From Mya arenaria (Eukaryota > Mollusca > Bivalvia > Myida > Myidae): a stretch of 64,000 bases of DNA. This document shows positions 37,304-48,401 of this stretch, piece by piece. The position numbers and the translations under genes were made by a program. Numbering within the stretch: the first letter of the stretch is position 1; every line of letters begins with the position of its first letter. Location of the stretch: contig NC_069134.1 in the NCBI RefSeq assembly GCF_026914265.1, positions 8,983,758-9,047,757 of the forward strand. The letters run 5' to 3'. The notes below the pieces were generated by a model. That model was not told where the DNA came from. It saw nothing but the letters and a program-made list of their open reading frames with translations, and searched no databases.

Positions 37304-40300
37304 TTATGTCAATGAAACAGTCAACTCATCAAGTACAGCAGTTCTCTTGCTGTCTTCCAGTTTCACAATGAACGGATGCTCCACTTCAAAGCCCCCTATG
37401 TCTGGGGGCAGAAGGACCCTAACTTCAGCAGGGACCCTGTCAAAGGGTTTGGAACTCTCCAGAGTATGGCACTCGGGCAATACTGTAACAATAAACACTA
37501 ACTCTTTACCCTCATCCTTCACAGTAAATCTGTAGCAGTTTGCGGAGCCCGGAGTAACTCTATGGCTCTCTCTGAATGCCTTTCCTGGCATGTTATTGCT
37601 TTCAACTACAATTTCTCCATCTACACCAATAAAGCACTTAATTCCTTTAATGTCTTCAAAGTGCATGTATTCCTTAGACCGAACATAAATACTCAGTCCA
37701 GTTTTACCTACTTCTTCCTTGAGATTCTTTCGGTCAAGAAAATGTACTCGACCTTCAAGCTTGACATTTGGATTAGGTGTATACTTTGCCTTTGTGACCA
37801 TGTACACAGCCCGACTCTGCAATACGATAGCTTCAGAACTTGCCATTAGGGAGTGGGCATCCATATGGAAGCCCATTTTCACCCATGCCTCTGGTCGGAA
37901 TTTCAAGGAATCCCTCATTCCTACTCTTGCATCTAATTCCTGAACACTGGAAATCACCCTGTTGTTCTGAACCATTTCCAGCAACTTTTCATTTGTGAGA
38001 TCAAAGAAGGCATTATGGGCAGGAAATCTATAACACAGATACTTCAAACTCTGACTATCCTGAGCATCCATATCCCTAGGATGCTGCCATACAAGAATAC
38101 TACTCTTAGTGTTATCAATGAGCCACTTCAGCTGGGGTACTGAGTTCTCTAAGAAAGAAGCACGGACCGAGAACACCACTGGTTTGTTAACCTCCATCTT
38201 GTGAATGATATGATACATATCGAGAACCATGTCCCAGGTGTAGCTCAACTGGCTAACATCTGTGTGAGAGCCTGTAGTCCAGCCCAGGGACAAGGTGCAG
38301 GTTGGGAACATTTTCTTTATCACTTTGATGAAGCGGGTGGAGTCAACCCTTGGTGCCCCTCCTAATGGACCTTGAAGCACATCTGCATGTAACCATACTG
38401 GCACAGTAATCTGAAATACATTCAAATTATTTTATGTTCATCTTTTTTTATCATTTAAGTTTTAACTGATTTAAGCAATCTTGCGCTCTATACAGAAAAT
38501 CTGATTTGCTAACTGAATCATCCTTTCAACTTGCAGGTAATCGGTTCCATTTTGATTTGCTCTGTTAATGATCACCAGCGCATAAGACTACAAGCTATAA
38601 TTATGACACAAAGATTACGCTTTCAAATTCAGCAAAGACCACTTATTACTACTTGACAGTAAATGAGTTTCCTACCTATTTACATAGAATTCTAGTATAC
38701 ATACTAACAAATAAACAAATATTACAAATTCACCATGACAAACCTCTTCCTTTCGATCTTGCAGTTTCTGCAAGGTAACTTCCAAAGCATCTATGGCCTG
38801 AAAATCCAACTTAAAACCCTTGGATGAGGCTTTGATCACATTGTCAAGCCAGCGGTCAAAGGTCAGTTGACCATCTGTGTCTGGCAGTTCCGCCATGACC
38901 GGCGTCAACTCCTGTTTTTCAGTTCCCTGACCCCTCAACATCACATCTGCCTCAATCATCTGAATGTCACCTACAAACCAGGCAATGCTGTTTAAACAAG
39001 AATCTTAAAGCTGCTCTCTCACTTGTTATAGTGAATTTTTAGCCAAATAAGTATTAAATCTTGGAAATAATTTTATAAAGAACAAATTTCAGTGAAATAA
39101 ACAACACATTCCAATTATTACAATGTTAAAGAGCTACTTACTACTGTATAAAGCTCTCTGTAATTTTTCCTCTGTGTTACAGGCTCTAGCCCATTTTATA
39201 TTGGCGCCATTCTCCTGTGATTCTGGGAAAAATACAAGCACATTCGCATCACTCCCAATCCGCAGCATAGGAATTTGCTGACGCCATGCTCTTGGTAAAA
39301 GTCCTAAAAAATAGTTAAATATTACAGGTAAGTTTGTAAATATAATGTTAATAACCATTATAAACATGAATTTAATATGCAGAATGGAAATTCTAGCAGC
39401 CATTTCCATTGTAGTCCATGTACTTTCAAATGCCAAAATTTTTAGATCAAGTTTAAACATTCCCCAACTTAAAAAAGCCCATTTAGTGATTAACACAATT
39501 TGTTTTTATAAAAAATAGATTTTTTTTAAATAAATACAATTATACAATTATGGTTTCCCTAGAACCATGTAATTACCAATTTTTTTATTTTTTTTTGGGG
39601 GGGGGGGGGGGGTATGAAATATAGTTGTCACAGTTTAAAACAGTGGAATATCAAATTGATATTTTTAACTGATTTGCTATTTAAGCCTGCTCCCATTTCC
39701 GTTTTTTCATTTCATTTTGTTAAAACCAACGATATATACATGAAGTGCATTTGCATGGCTGCAGTTCACAGTTGAACAACAATTGAAACACTTCGGCCAT
39801 GGCCAAGTTGTTAAGATTGTATTTAGGAGGTTTATCTTGAAAGCTTGTCTGAGGTGGCCGAGTTATTATGATTGGGTCGAGTTATTCTGCTTGGCATAAT
39901 TGTTGTCCGCGTCAGCCAAGTTTCGTTTTGAGTTTTAATGCATTTAATGCTTGTTTAGTGCAAAATAGCTTTGCACTTAATATGAATATATATAGGATCT
40001 GACACGAGTAGTCATTTAATACAAGATTTTATTAAACGAGTTCATGAAATTTGTTAGTAAGCCTCTGGCGAGCTTATTAACAACTTTCATGGACGAGTTT
40101 AATAAAATTCTTGTATTAACTGACAACGAGTGTCAGATCTTTTTTGTCACATGCTTAAAACGGTGTTTTTATAAGCAATTTAGTTCCACTTTCTGAACCG
40201 ATTGTTTGACAGCCAAAGTACTCAGAATAGAATGTCAACGATACGCCATATAAAATATGTATAAAAATGTGTAGTAAAATATCCAACAACATGAATAACG

Positions 40301-41764
40301 AACGATTTTAACCCCAAAAAACCCAATAAGTACACAATTTGATGACGTCACACTCAGAGTACATGCATTTACGGATTTTACGCGGTTTATGTGACCTACA
40401 TCGGTCTGTCAAGTTTTACTGTGTGCACAAATTTAAAAGTTATTCGCTGTCGCTCTCTACGATGATTTTGCAGCGTTTTCTTAGTGCACATGGAGTATCA
40501 CAATATGCAGATGATTACAGCGAAGCTTTACTCTGTACTGCATGGACGTTGATGTTGAAAAAGTTCCACCAAGAATGTTTCCATAGAACATGATGTTCTA
40601 GCCGCCATGGGATGTGTAAGGAGATGTATGTGCTGCGCAATTCATATTTGTGTTTTCGGTAACCGACAGCTGATTAAACTGGCAAGCAAATATGATTGAT
40701 TGCATATTGCTTGTGTTGGTGAAGACGTAAATGTTTGAAATGTTCTTGTGGTGTTTGTCACTATTTAAATGTGGCTGTACAGTATTTGTTGACTGACTGG
40801 ATATTTCTGTGACTAATGATCTGCATTATCTGGTTGGCGGAACATCGCTATCAGAAAGTTTTTTAACAAGATGCTTTCTGACACTATGATGCGTTAGCCT
40901 TTTGTCTCCCAGAAGTCCTTAAGCTTCATTATTGAGGTAAGTTTTGTTGGCGTTTAAACCATTTTGTTTACAAACAATGCGGAGGGATATCTAAGTCGCG
41001 TGTGATTAGTCTAGCCAATAGAAATGTCTGATAGGTTATCTTACACATGTGTAAGATAAAAATATTCGTAATGGGTATATTACACGGAAAACAAGGGTAA
41101 GCATGTGATAAAAACCTTTATTATCCAGTTCAAACATAAAATACTTCACTAAATACAATTTTAATATTCAAACCCCCCAGATTTTGAACAGACCAGTTTA
41201 GATGTTAGGGATTGGAAGAATCCCGTATAACACGTCTAATATTTTAGACTAGTGCTCACTTCTGCATACAAAACTGTTGTCTGTTACATGTATATACCAT
41301 TTTGTCTTATGTAAGGAATGAATTAAAGCCCATAATTGTTCACTGGATATTTATAGTTTGTGCAAGGAACTGACAGCAATTATTATTTAAGGGCTTGTAT
41401 GATCTTTTTTAGACATAATATGCTGTAACCCAGAATCCCTATCGGAACAACCTGCCGAAAATGGCATCAAAACAATTTGTACATGAATGATTTGCATAAT
41501 TAAAATCACAAAAAAATCGTCAACGAACAATTATTTGGACTACAGTACTGCAATGCTTGGCGACCAAGTTGAGTTTGAAAGCAAATAGAGTGAAATTTAC
41601 TCACCACCGTTGAAATACACCCAGAGGAACACTGCAATGCCCAGACATGAACATCTTTGTATTAAATGTTGCTTTACTTTTTTATTTCCTAATAAACGTC
41701 CAAACGTTTCCATGTCTTTTTCTACATTAACATCAAAAGTAATTTTCTTTAAGAACTTTTCCAT
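37304..41764 (-). CDS. FAM151/menorin-family protein, complete (551 aa)
   Basis: Exons: 41764-41605, 39303-39142, 38970-38744, 38410-37304; phases join exactly. Exon 1 gives a short cytosolic N-terminus and one hydrophobic segment at about residues 39-53 (CSCLGIAVFLWVYF), so a type II membrane or secreted protein is likely. The FAM151 core follows: IEADVMLRG at about 112-120, FDRWLDNVIKASSKGFKLDF, then PVWLHADVLQGP, LSLGWTTG, SYTWDMV and SILVWQHP. Human FAM151A/B and worm menorin (dendrite branching) share this GDPD-like fold; biochemical activity is not settled. Two oddities: the family's MAHPP is here MAELP, and about 190 residues follow the part shared with FAM151B. Gene symbol left empty as A or B orthology cannot be decided. 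Neighbour SCPx is convergent and unrelated. Confidence 0.86.
39595..39613 (+). repeat. Poly-G tract in FAM151 intron 1
   Basis: A run of about 17 G after an A/T-rich stretch. Assembly length in such tracts is unreliable. Similar poly-C tracts lie at about 14049-14059 and 54083-54097. Confidence 0.8.
39992..40142. repeat. Near-perfect inverted repeat (foldback) in FAM151 intron 1
   Basis: Left arm 'gatctgacacgagt' at about 39996 through 'attttattaaacgagttcat', and right arm 'atggacgagtttaataaaat' through 'acgagtgtcagatc' ending at 40139. The arms are about 56 bases with few mismatches and a loop of about 30 bases. Just after it, 'tttttgtcacatgctta' (40142) is mirrored by 'taagcatgtgataaaaa' at about 41099, so it may be one end of a larger TIR element of about 970 bp. 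Confidence 0.7.
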
Positions 41765-41969
41765 GTTATCTGTTTATTGTCAGCAACCATAATACTTCCG
41801 GTATGACATATCACTTCCACTTCCGTCGTACAGTTTTTGTCTCGAATTTTATCATCGCTGTCGATAACTGCCCCTACCCATAAATTTATTTATTCTTTAT
41901 TATTTCGTTAATTCATGCTACAATATTCGATTATTTCTTTGAATATAAGGATAGTAGAAAAGAAAAATT

Positions 41970-42640
41970 AATTGGTTCCGGCCCACGATCCTTACATTAC
42001 ATTTATTTATAAGTTACAACCAGGAGTAGGCCTAACTTGGTCGCACGGCGGCATAGTCTCGACTGTCATTTCGGGTGGTGGTGTTAGTAGTTTATACTCC
42101 GGGTCCGGCGTGAGCACATTGAAGGGTCCCAGAGTGACAGTTCAACCACCGCACACCTATCCTGGGCAGAACCAGTACTAGGTGCCTTCACCTCTGCAAG
42201 GAACTGACAACTTCTGTACATGCCAGGGACAGTGGTACAGTGTGAATGGACGTAGAAAGGATTTCATAACCAATCACAACAGAGGTGACCTGGTCCGCCC
42301 GGGAATCGAACCCGGGTTGTCCAATTCAGAGTCCAACGCTCTACCGATTGAGCTAATGGGGCGGACCATCCCGTCATTTCGGGTGGTGGTGTGTAAGCTT
42401 ATTTTTACTCGCACTCGGGCCTTGCCCATTCGGCGAGTGCTCCGTTATGATTGTTTGTCATTTTAGGTTGTTGGAGCATAGTCCACAGACAGAATGTAAC
42501 CCTGGATAGAGCTACCCTGGTTCTTTAACGTGCACCCGTGTATAGCACTGTCACACGGGACCCCCATTTAACGTCCCTTTTGGAAGACGATTAGTATTTT
42601 TAGTCATGCGACGGGGAATCGAACCTGCGACCCCTTGATT
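41970..42640 (-). mobile_element. tRNA-derived SINE (outer element) split by a second SINE
   Basis: On the minus strand a box B (GGTTCGATTCC) reads at about 42612-42622 inside a tRNA-like T arm, followed by a body with 'gacgttaaatgggggtccc' and 'gtgcacgttaaagaaccagg'. The body continues past the inserted SINE to about 41970. Outer limits are approximate. The body phrase resembles a conserved invertebrate SINE central region, but this is from memory and not verified. Confidence 0.5.
42085..42372 (-). mobile_element. tRNA-derived SINE, 288 bp, with perfect 20-bp target-site duplication
   Basis: Minus-strand head is tRNA-like: box A TAGCTCAATCGG, box B GGTTCGATTCC, and complementary 8-base ends GGTCCGCC/GGCGGACC. 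Flanked by GTCATTTCGGGTGGTGGTGT at 42065-42084 and again at 42373-42392, identical, so insertion by LINE machinery is recent. The anticodon arm does not pair as in a working tRNA (TTGGA against TTGGA), and six bases stand between acceptor and D stems, so it is a SINE head and not a tRNA gene. Confidence 0.8.
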
Positions 42641-42679
42641 GATTTTCTCCTAGCCGTCTCTAACGTGTGCACGTCGCGA

Positions 42680-42902
42680 AACACCATTGTTTAGAAAGCT
42701 GAATCGAGGCGTGGGCAGACCACCATGAAAACCATTGTTAACCGAGAGCTGACTGAGGCGCGGGCAGACCACCTTGAACACCATGGTTAACTGGGCTGAA
42801 ATGAGGCGCGGGCAGACCATCGTGACTGACACCGTGGTTTACAGAGCTGAATTGAGGCGCGGGCAGACCACCATGAACACCATGGTTTACAGAGCTGAAC
42901 TG
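42680..42902 (+). repeat. Minisatellite of about 48-50 bp, 4-5 copies
   Basis: Unit AGCTGAATTGAGGCGCGGGC followed by AGACCACCATGAACACCATG and GTTTACAG. GC-rich against an AT-rich background. Lies just downstream of the 3' end of the 897-aa gene on the opposite side of its polyadenylation signal. Confidence 0.8.
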
Positions 42903-43064
42903 ATCAACACAAACCGAAAAATTAAATCTTTATAATTATAATGTTGCCAATTTCTATCAATTTATTAAAACATCATCACACACAAACACTTAATCTTTTG
43001 AATGAAACAGAACACAACTCACAGTCCAAAAACATATTTAAAGAATAATTATATTACAAAACTG

Positions 43065-46000
43065 TCACAATATAGTTATAAGGCCGGATCGCATGTTTCT
43101 GGTTGGTTTCCGCTTGTTGGCGGCTACAATGGCTTGCTCACGGGCATGGGAACTATTACGAATGATTCGTATTTTCTTGGCCTTAAATGGAACATCGCTC
43201 AGTAACTCAGGGCATTGATCCCCACATACCGATTTGATAGGAAGGTTTGGTTCCGTAGGAGGTTGTTCAAACTGATTTAAACAGTCAAGGAAAAGCGTGC
43301 CTTCTCCATGGGATTTAACGTCTACACTTTCAACGTCTTCAAAAGGACTGGGAGAAGACGAGTCCACAAAATCTCCAAATGAACTGATGCAGCTACTGCT
43401 CTCCAAGGAGGCAAACGGCTCGTGCGAGGACGAGCGGTCCGAACTATGAGCGTCCACACTCTCACATGGACTTTCTGACACGCACGGTGACCGTGTATAT
43501 GGCTCTTGCTTTACAACTTCGACCCTATAGTCTCCGGTAACAACACTACCGTCATCTCTAAGGAAACTGTTGTTGTTTTGATTGTTTGGAATCGGCACCC
43601 CTAAGTGATAGCCGCTATTATTGGCCTGCGATTTCTTGCCTCGTGTAGTGTTGCAGTAATTGGCGTTGTTTCTTGTAACATAGTCATTGGCCGGTAGATT
43701 CATTTGGTACACGTGGTATCCCCGAGCTGGGTCGAAGACAATCGGCAGTTGTGGTGGTGGTTGCGCAAAAACCTGCGACTGTGTAGTGGTATCTTGAGTA
43801 TTGTCGCAGTTTCCGGCGCTCCATTGATACTGTGACGTAATATGGCCGGAAGAATATTGCGCCGACACCGGTAAAGCCGATGGCGATGGGGACTGAACAT
43901 AATCTGGATACTGAAATGGTATTTGCAAAGACTTGGCGTGCTGAAATGGTACGCCGTTGATGTACCATACTTCGTCGTCCAGTTTAACGTCCTGGGGACG
44001 GGATTGATCATATTGGTAAACTTGTTGAGGATCGGAAGAAGGTTGTTGTTGACTAAAGACATAGTGCCAGGTCTCAGATAGCGGTCGAGTAGCGCTCGTA
44101 TTTTGTGTTCCTATCCACTTTCCAGCAGACGGCAAAAGCTGCTCTGTGGGTTTTGCCAAATTTTGATACTCCTGTTCATAATTTCCGTCACGCTTTACAT
44201 TGTTCTCGGCAAACTGCTTATGAACTTGTTCATTACCGTACGAAAGACGGTGAACACGACTCCACTCACCCATATCACCGCGTTGGTCAAACTCTGTATA
44301 CCTTGTTCGTCCACTCTGATCTGCTGTGGCAGAATTTGGCTGGGGGCTTCGCGAGTTTCCGTCGGCGCCATCGGCGAAATTGGAGTAGAGGTCTGAGTAG
44401 GTTGTCTTGTGGTCGTCTTGCTTGTGTTGGCGCCGGCCATCTTGTTCCCAGTGTTGATCGGCCTCGCGCTGCTGATGGGACCAGAACATGGAAGTCTGGG
44501 AGGGGAAGTCGGTGGAACGGGGGCCGGGGAACACGACCTGTGGCTGGTGCGCCGGCATCGCCCGCGACGTCGTTTGGTTGTTTGTCTGAAAATATAGGCT
44601 TTCATTTATACAGATATTATTTTTTTTAAATCGTTACAGATGAGCCTAAAATAAAATGTGAGTCCATTTAAGGTTTAATTAAGTAAACTCAGTTCCTTTT
44701 GAAATAGACGAATCTTGATGTCAAGTACTAGTACTATTAGATAAAGGTGATACGCCATTTAGTCCAATTAACCAACCGTTTCTATGGCACCACATCATCA
44801 TAGGTGTACGATTTATAATTCCGATTATTAAATGACTTAATTTTTATTATATATTTAAAAGTAAAATATTGAGTTACGGGAATGTTTCATGCATACATAC
44901 GCGACTATTACCTCGCGAGTCTCCAGACTTTGTGTCGTTTGGGTGTCATGCTTAATTTCACCACTGAAAATGTACATACAAAATAGAGTTATTATGTTAT
45001 TATTGTATTATATATGCCCAATGAAGTAAATCACTATTTATGTCGCTTGACCTGCATTATTATTTAATATGTATGTTTGCTTGTACTCTTGATCCATAAA
45101 CTCATGGATACTAAAAGTAAGACATTTACGAGTCAAATTACCGAACCGAAACACCTCAATGATAAAAAAGTACTCTAAACTGTCTTTAATGATTCTTACA
45201 ATTATTATTATATTAGTACAATGAATCGTCCAAAAATACGCATCATTCAAAAGTACCTAATTGTACTTGACAATGCTTTACCTTTTTAAGCCAGCAGAAG
45301 TCGCATGAAGCGAGCTTTTAGGTGGGGCCCTTATAATGGTGCCACCCTTACCGGAAACAATCCCACTATGTCCGGTAATCACGGGTATCGCCCGACCCTT
45401 GAGGTCTTGTCCAGCTGCTTTGCTAGAATAAGCCGTGTTGACGTTCTTAAGAGAGGTCATATCCGTATTGAAAGTGGTCGCCACAGTCTGCGGTGTTGGT
45501 TTTGATCTAAATACTTTGCCGCTATCTGGTGTCGAAACCAATGTGTCGTTTGATTCTTCTTGCCCAACAGTTGTTGATGATTTGCTGGGATAACTGTGTT
45601 TGGTTAGAATCTGGATCTTTCTAACCTCTACCGGCGCAGTAGTCAGAGGTTGAGAACAACCTATCTGCGGAATACCTCGAACTTGAGGCGATGGCGTATG
45701 CTGTTCATTTGTACGTGCATGCATAGATGTGGTAGTTTGTTTCTGATCTAACCCTGCCTGTAACCCGGACAACCAATCATAAATGTCCTTTCTTGACCTT
45801 CCGGTGGCTCTCTGTTCCTGTTGTGAGGTAATGGTTTTCTCTTCAGTGTAGGGGTTCTTATCGTTCTGAGATACAGACGGAGGTCTGCCCTTCATGTTCT
45901 TGAACGAACGCCCGCACGCACTCCCATCCATGGCAACCGAAGAAGTATATGTGCTTCCTATTTCAGCCATGTCGCCCATGCCAAAACTTTGTCTTACAGA

Positions 46001-46566
46001 TTTATTGGTTCTCTTTGAGTTGTTGTCGTCATCTTCAGACCAAAATCGTTTAGTCGATACTATTCTTTGCCAAAGCCCCATATTATCGGTTGCGTCTCCA
46101 ACAAATTGCGGAACTTCCGACCGAGGCTGCCGAGACCCGAAGACGTCTCCACCGGAAGACAGGTCTCCACCATTTTGGAGATCATTTACGTACATCCTGT
46201 ATTTGCTATAGTATGTGTCCGCAAACTCTACGGGATCTTGGGTCATGATCAGGGAGTTCATATCGTCGAGAACGGGCCGATTCTCAGAATCCACGTGTTT
46301 CCGTTTCAAGCATGGTGTGAGCCCGTCAAAACGGCTGCAATGGTGAGAAATAAATGGCTACGCATGTGCATTTACATATTCAAACATACATTTCGTATGC
46401 TTTAACGATAAGAAACACAGGATACACGTCTCGAGCTTACCGCGATGCTCAAATTTCTGAAATAGGTAGACATTTATAATTTTAAAGAATGCGATTACGC
46501 ACCTAAATATCGATCATACGGGTATGGAACATTTTCTACATATCTCCTAAATTGCACAGCAGACAT
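43065..46566 (-). CDS. Unrecognised 897-aa low-complexity protein, possibly nuclear
   Basis: Not recognised. Proposed exons: 46566-46499, 46334-45282, 44963-44912, 44585-43065. The last three join in phase with clear AG/GT sites (for example TTTTCAG and GAG|GTAATAG). Exon 1 (MSAVQFRRYVENVPYPYDRY) is the least certain, using a GC|GTAATC donor which alone keeps the frame. The N-terminal part is charged and ordered-looking (FDGLTPCLKRKHVD, DTYYSKYRMYVNDL); the rest is rich in Gln, Ser, Asn, Pro and Tyr and probably disordered. A possible sumoylation site VKQEP lies near residue 745, an acidic/Ser-rich stretch (SSSCISSFGDFVDSSS) follows, and a basic patch FKAKKIRIIRN is near the C-terminus. This looks like a transcriptional or chromatin co-factor, but that is inference. 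A minus-strand AATAAA lies at 42961-42966, about 100 bases past the stop. Antisense ORFs over it are shadows. Confidence 0.72.
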
Positions 46567-47075
46567 TTCATGCGAAATGCCTCATTGGCTACCATCCGGA
46601 TGGTGGGTGGTTCATGTTTTATTCAAGCTTTTACAAGTTTCTAACATTATGGCGCTCTCTTTATTTAATAATGTTAATGTTTTACCTGGGTATATCGATT
46701 CATGTCACCCCTGTTTATTTCGATCTATTATTAAAACATATGTTTAGCTTCATTTTAATTACGACAAAAAGTACATTCACGCCTGAACCTTTTCAGCCCC
46801 GTCTGTGATGTCTTGCATAAAAATTCGTCTTGTATAATACAATTGTACTCAAATTTGCAAGCAATGTCTTGTAATAAAAAGTGAAATTGGACATGAAATG
46901 GCTTATTTTCTCCAATGATCAAAGGTCAAACAACTTGTTTGAAACCGCAGGTTCGGTCTGATTTGTTTTTTACACATAAACCCATTCAATGGATACAAAA
47001 TATTAAAGGGTCACCAGACATTCACAATTAGCATAACTGTTCGTCGGACACCTTAAATGATTGATAAGGTAGGAT

Positions 47076-48082
47076 TTATTCGTGCAAAAAATTGACGTAC
47101 AGACGCGGGTCGAAGGGGTTGTTGAATCGGACCTCTTGGTCGCCCCAGGCACTCCCGCCACTCAGGCGTCTTTGCCGTCCATCAGCCGCCTCGTAGTAGG
47201 CGCTCTGAATCTGGAAAGAGATAGTGTTTTTGGACTCATCAATGAAGAGATGAAGAGTGAAATATTTCTTTTTTAATTATCGTTGTGGGTGTATTTTTGA
47301 ATGCTTTGTTTACTTCTTAAATCATATTTTTTCCGGATATTTGGCTGTTTATTTTAACTCGGACATATGCGAGTACTTTTAATACTGTAACATGGTCGCA
47401 TATTATTATTAGCATTCAATACACCTTAATATTGCTTCATGCAAACGATGATAGAAAAGTCCCACCTGATTTTTGCCATCATTCAGATGTTCATACGCCG
47501 GAAGACTGACTGAAGTATAATGGCTGAAATTATTAAAAAATAAACATAATATACACTATAATTGTACTATGTCATAAATATTTTATGACCCATGTTTTAC
47601 ATTTCGATATTTGAAAGCAAAGATGCCCTAACTGATAATTAATTGATATTTCAGCATACGTAGATCCCAGATAAGATTTGGTTTACTTAAACCAGTATCA
47701 ATATCATATTATTTAATAACTGCTGATACAAAAAAAATAGTTTAATGTTATGTGTGCCATAGCGATATTTCATCAGACAGATGCTGAATTACCTGCAGAG
47801 ATGACAATCACTTTCGATGTAAATGTTTCGCACATCTTGAAATCGAAGCCCAGCTAGAATTTCTTCAGAGGTTGGTGATGATTGGAATTTATTTTCAGCG
47901 TTGATTTTCCTTTCAACAATATTTTGAATCGTGGATGCGATTTTTTCGTTTCCCCACGTATCTGTTGAATTCGCCCATATTCTGTCGGGTCCATTCGCAA
48001 AATCAACACTGGAACAAAGGTTTGGTTCTTTCTGAATGTCATGAACAGACAGCCAAGCAATATTCTTATTCTGTTCGTCCAT
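47076..48082 (-). CDS. Unrecognised 160-aa conserved-looking protein
   Basis: Not recognised. Exons 48082-47793, 47523-47466, 47210-47076; phases 2, 0 and stop join cleanly with AG/GT sites. Starts MDEQNKNIAWLSVHDIQKEP; contains SSPTSEEILAGLRFQDVRNI and a Cys pair (SDCHLC); ends GGSAWGDQEVRFNNPFDPRL and on to a TAA. No signal peptide, membrane segment or repeat is seen. The last half has the aromatic/charged look of small axonemal or scaffold proteins, but this is a guess. A minus-strand AATAAA (47075-47080) overlaps the stop codon. Shares a divergent promoter with the ORF at 48179 and lies 0.5 kb upstream of the 897-aa gene on the same strand. Confidence 0.72.
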
Positions 48083-48178
48083 TATAAACGTTTACCTTTT
48101 ACATTTTTTTATTGTAATGTTAGGACGTCGCCATATTGACGTATTTACCAATGACGTCATTGAGGTTAATCGCGTTTA
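48083..48178. promoter_or_regulatory. Short divergent promoter with palindromic CRE
   Basis: 96 bases separate the start codons of the 160-aa gene (minus) and the plus-strand ORF at 48179. TGACGTCA, a perfect palindromic CRE, sits at 48152-48159. No TATA box seen. Confidence 0.5.
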
Positions 48179-48400
48179 ATGGCGCCAATAAAGACGGAAC
48201 TAAACATCGTTAACCACTTCAATTATTTATTGGACATACTTATAAGTTTTAGATGTAATTTTAATGAATGCAAAATTGAACAGACTACTGATTTGGTGTG
48301 GGCACTCGCTGGGGGCATGGACTGGTCGGTGAGTCTGGTGTGTGTTTTAGAAAATAGTGTATGCCTATACGACAACAGAATTTGTGAGAATAAATTATAG
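48179..48400 (+). CDS. Hypothetical plus-strand ORF or first exon, 73 aa
   Basis: Not recognised. ATG at 48179 in the divergent promoter, reading MAPIKTELNIVNHFNYLLDI and on. A strong donor TCG|GTGAGT follows base 48325, so the real product may be a 49-codon first exon (ending GGMDWS) of a longer gene; no matching acceptor exon was identified downstream. Otherwise it runs on to a TAG at 48398, overlapping AATAAATT near 48390. Could be noncoding. Confidence 0.4.
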   Translation: MAPIKTELNIVNHFNYLLDILISFRCNFNECKIEQTTDLVWALAGGMDWSVSLVCVLENSVCLYDNRICENKL

Positions 48401-48401
48401 T

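Noticed and set aside
42290-42370. tRNA gene (Gln-like CTG anticodon) on the minus strand
   Set aside because: The anticodon arm does not pair, there are extra bases between acceptor and D stems, and a 20-bp target duplication shows it is the head of a SINE.
44105-44629. 174-aa plus-strand ORF
   Set aside because: Antisense shadow of the large exon of the 897-aa gene, with no domain or splice support.
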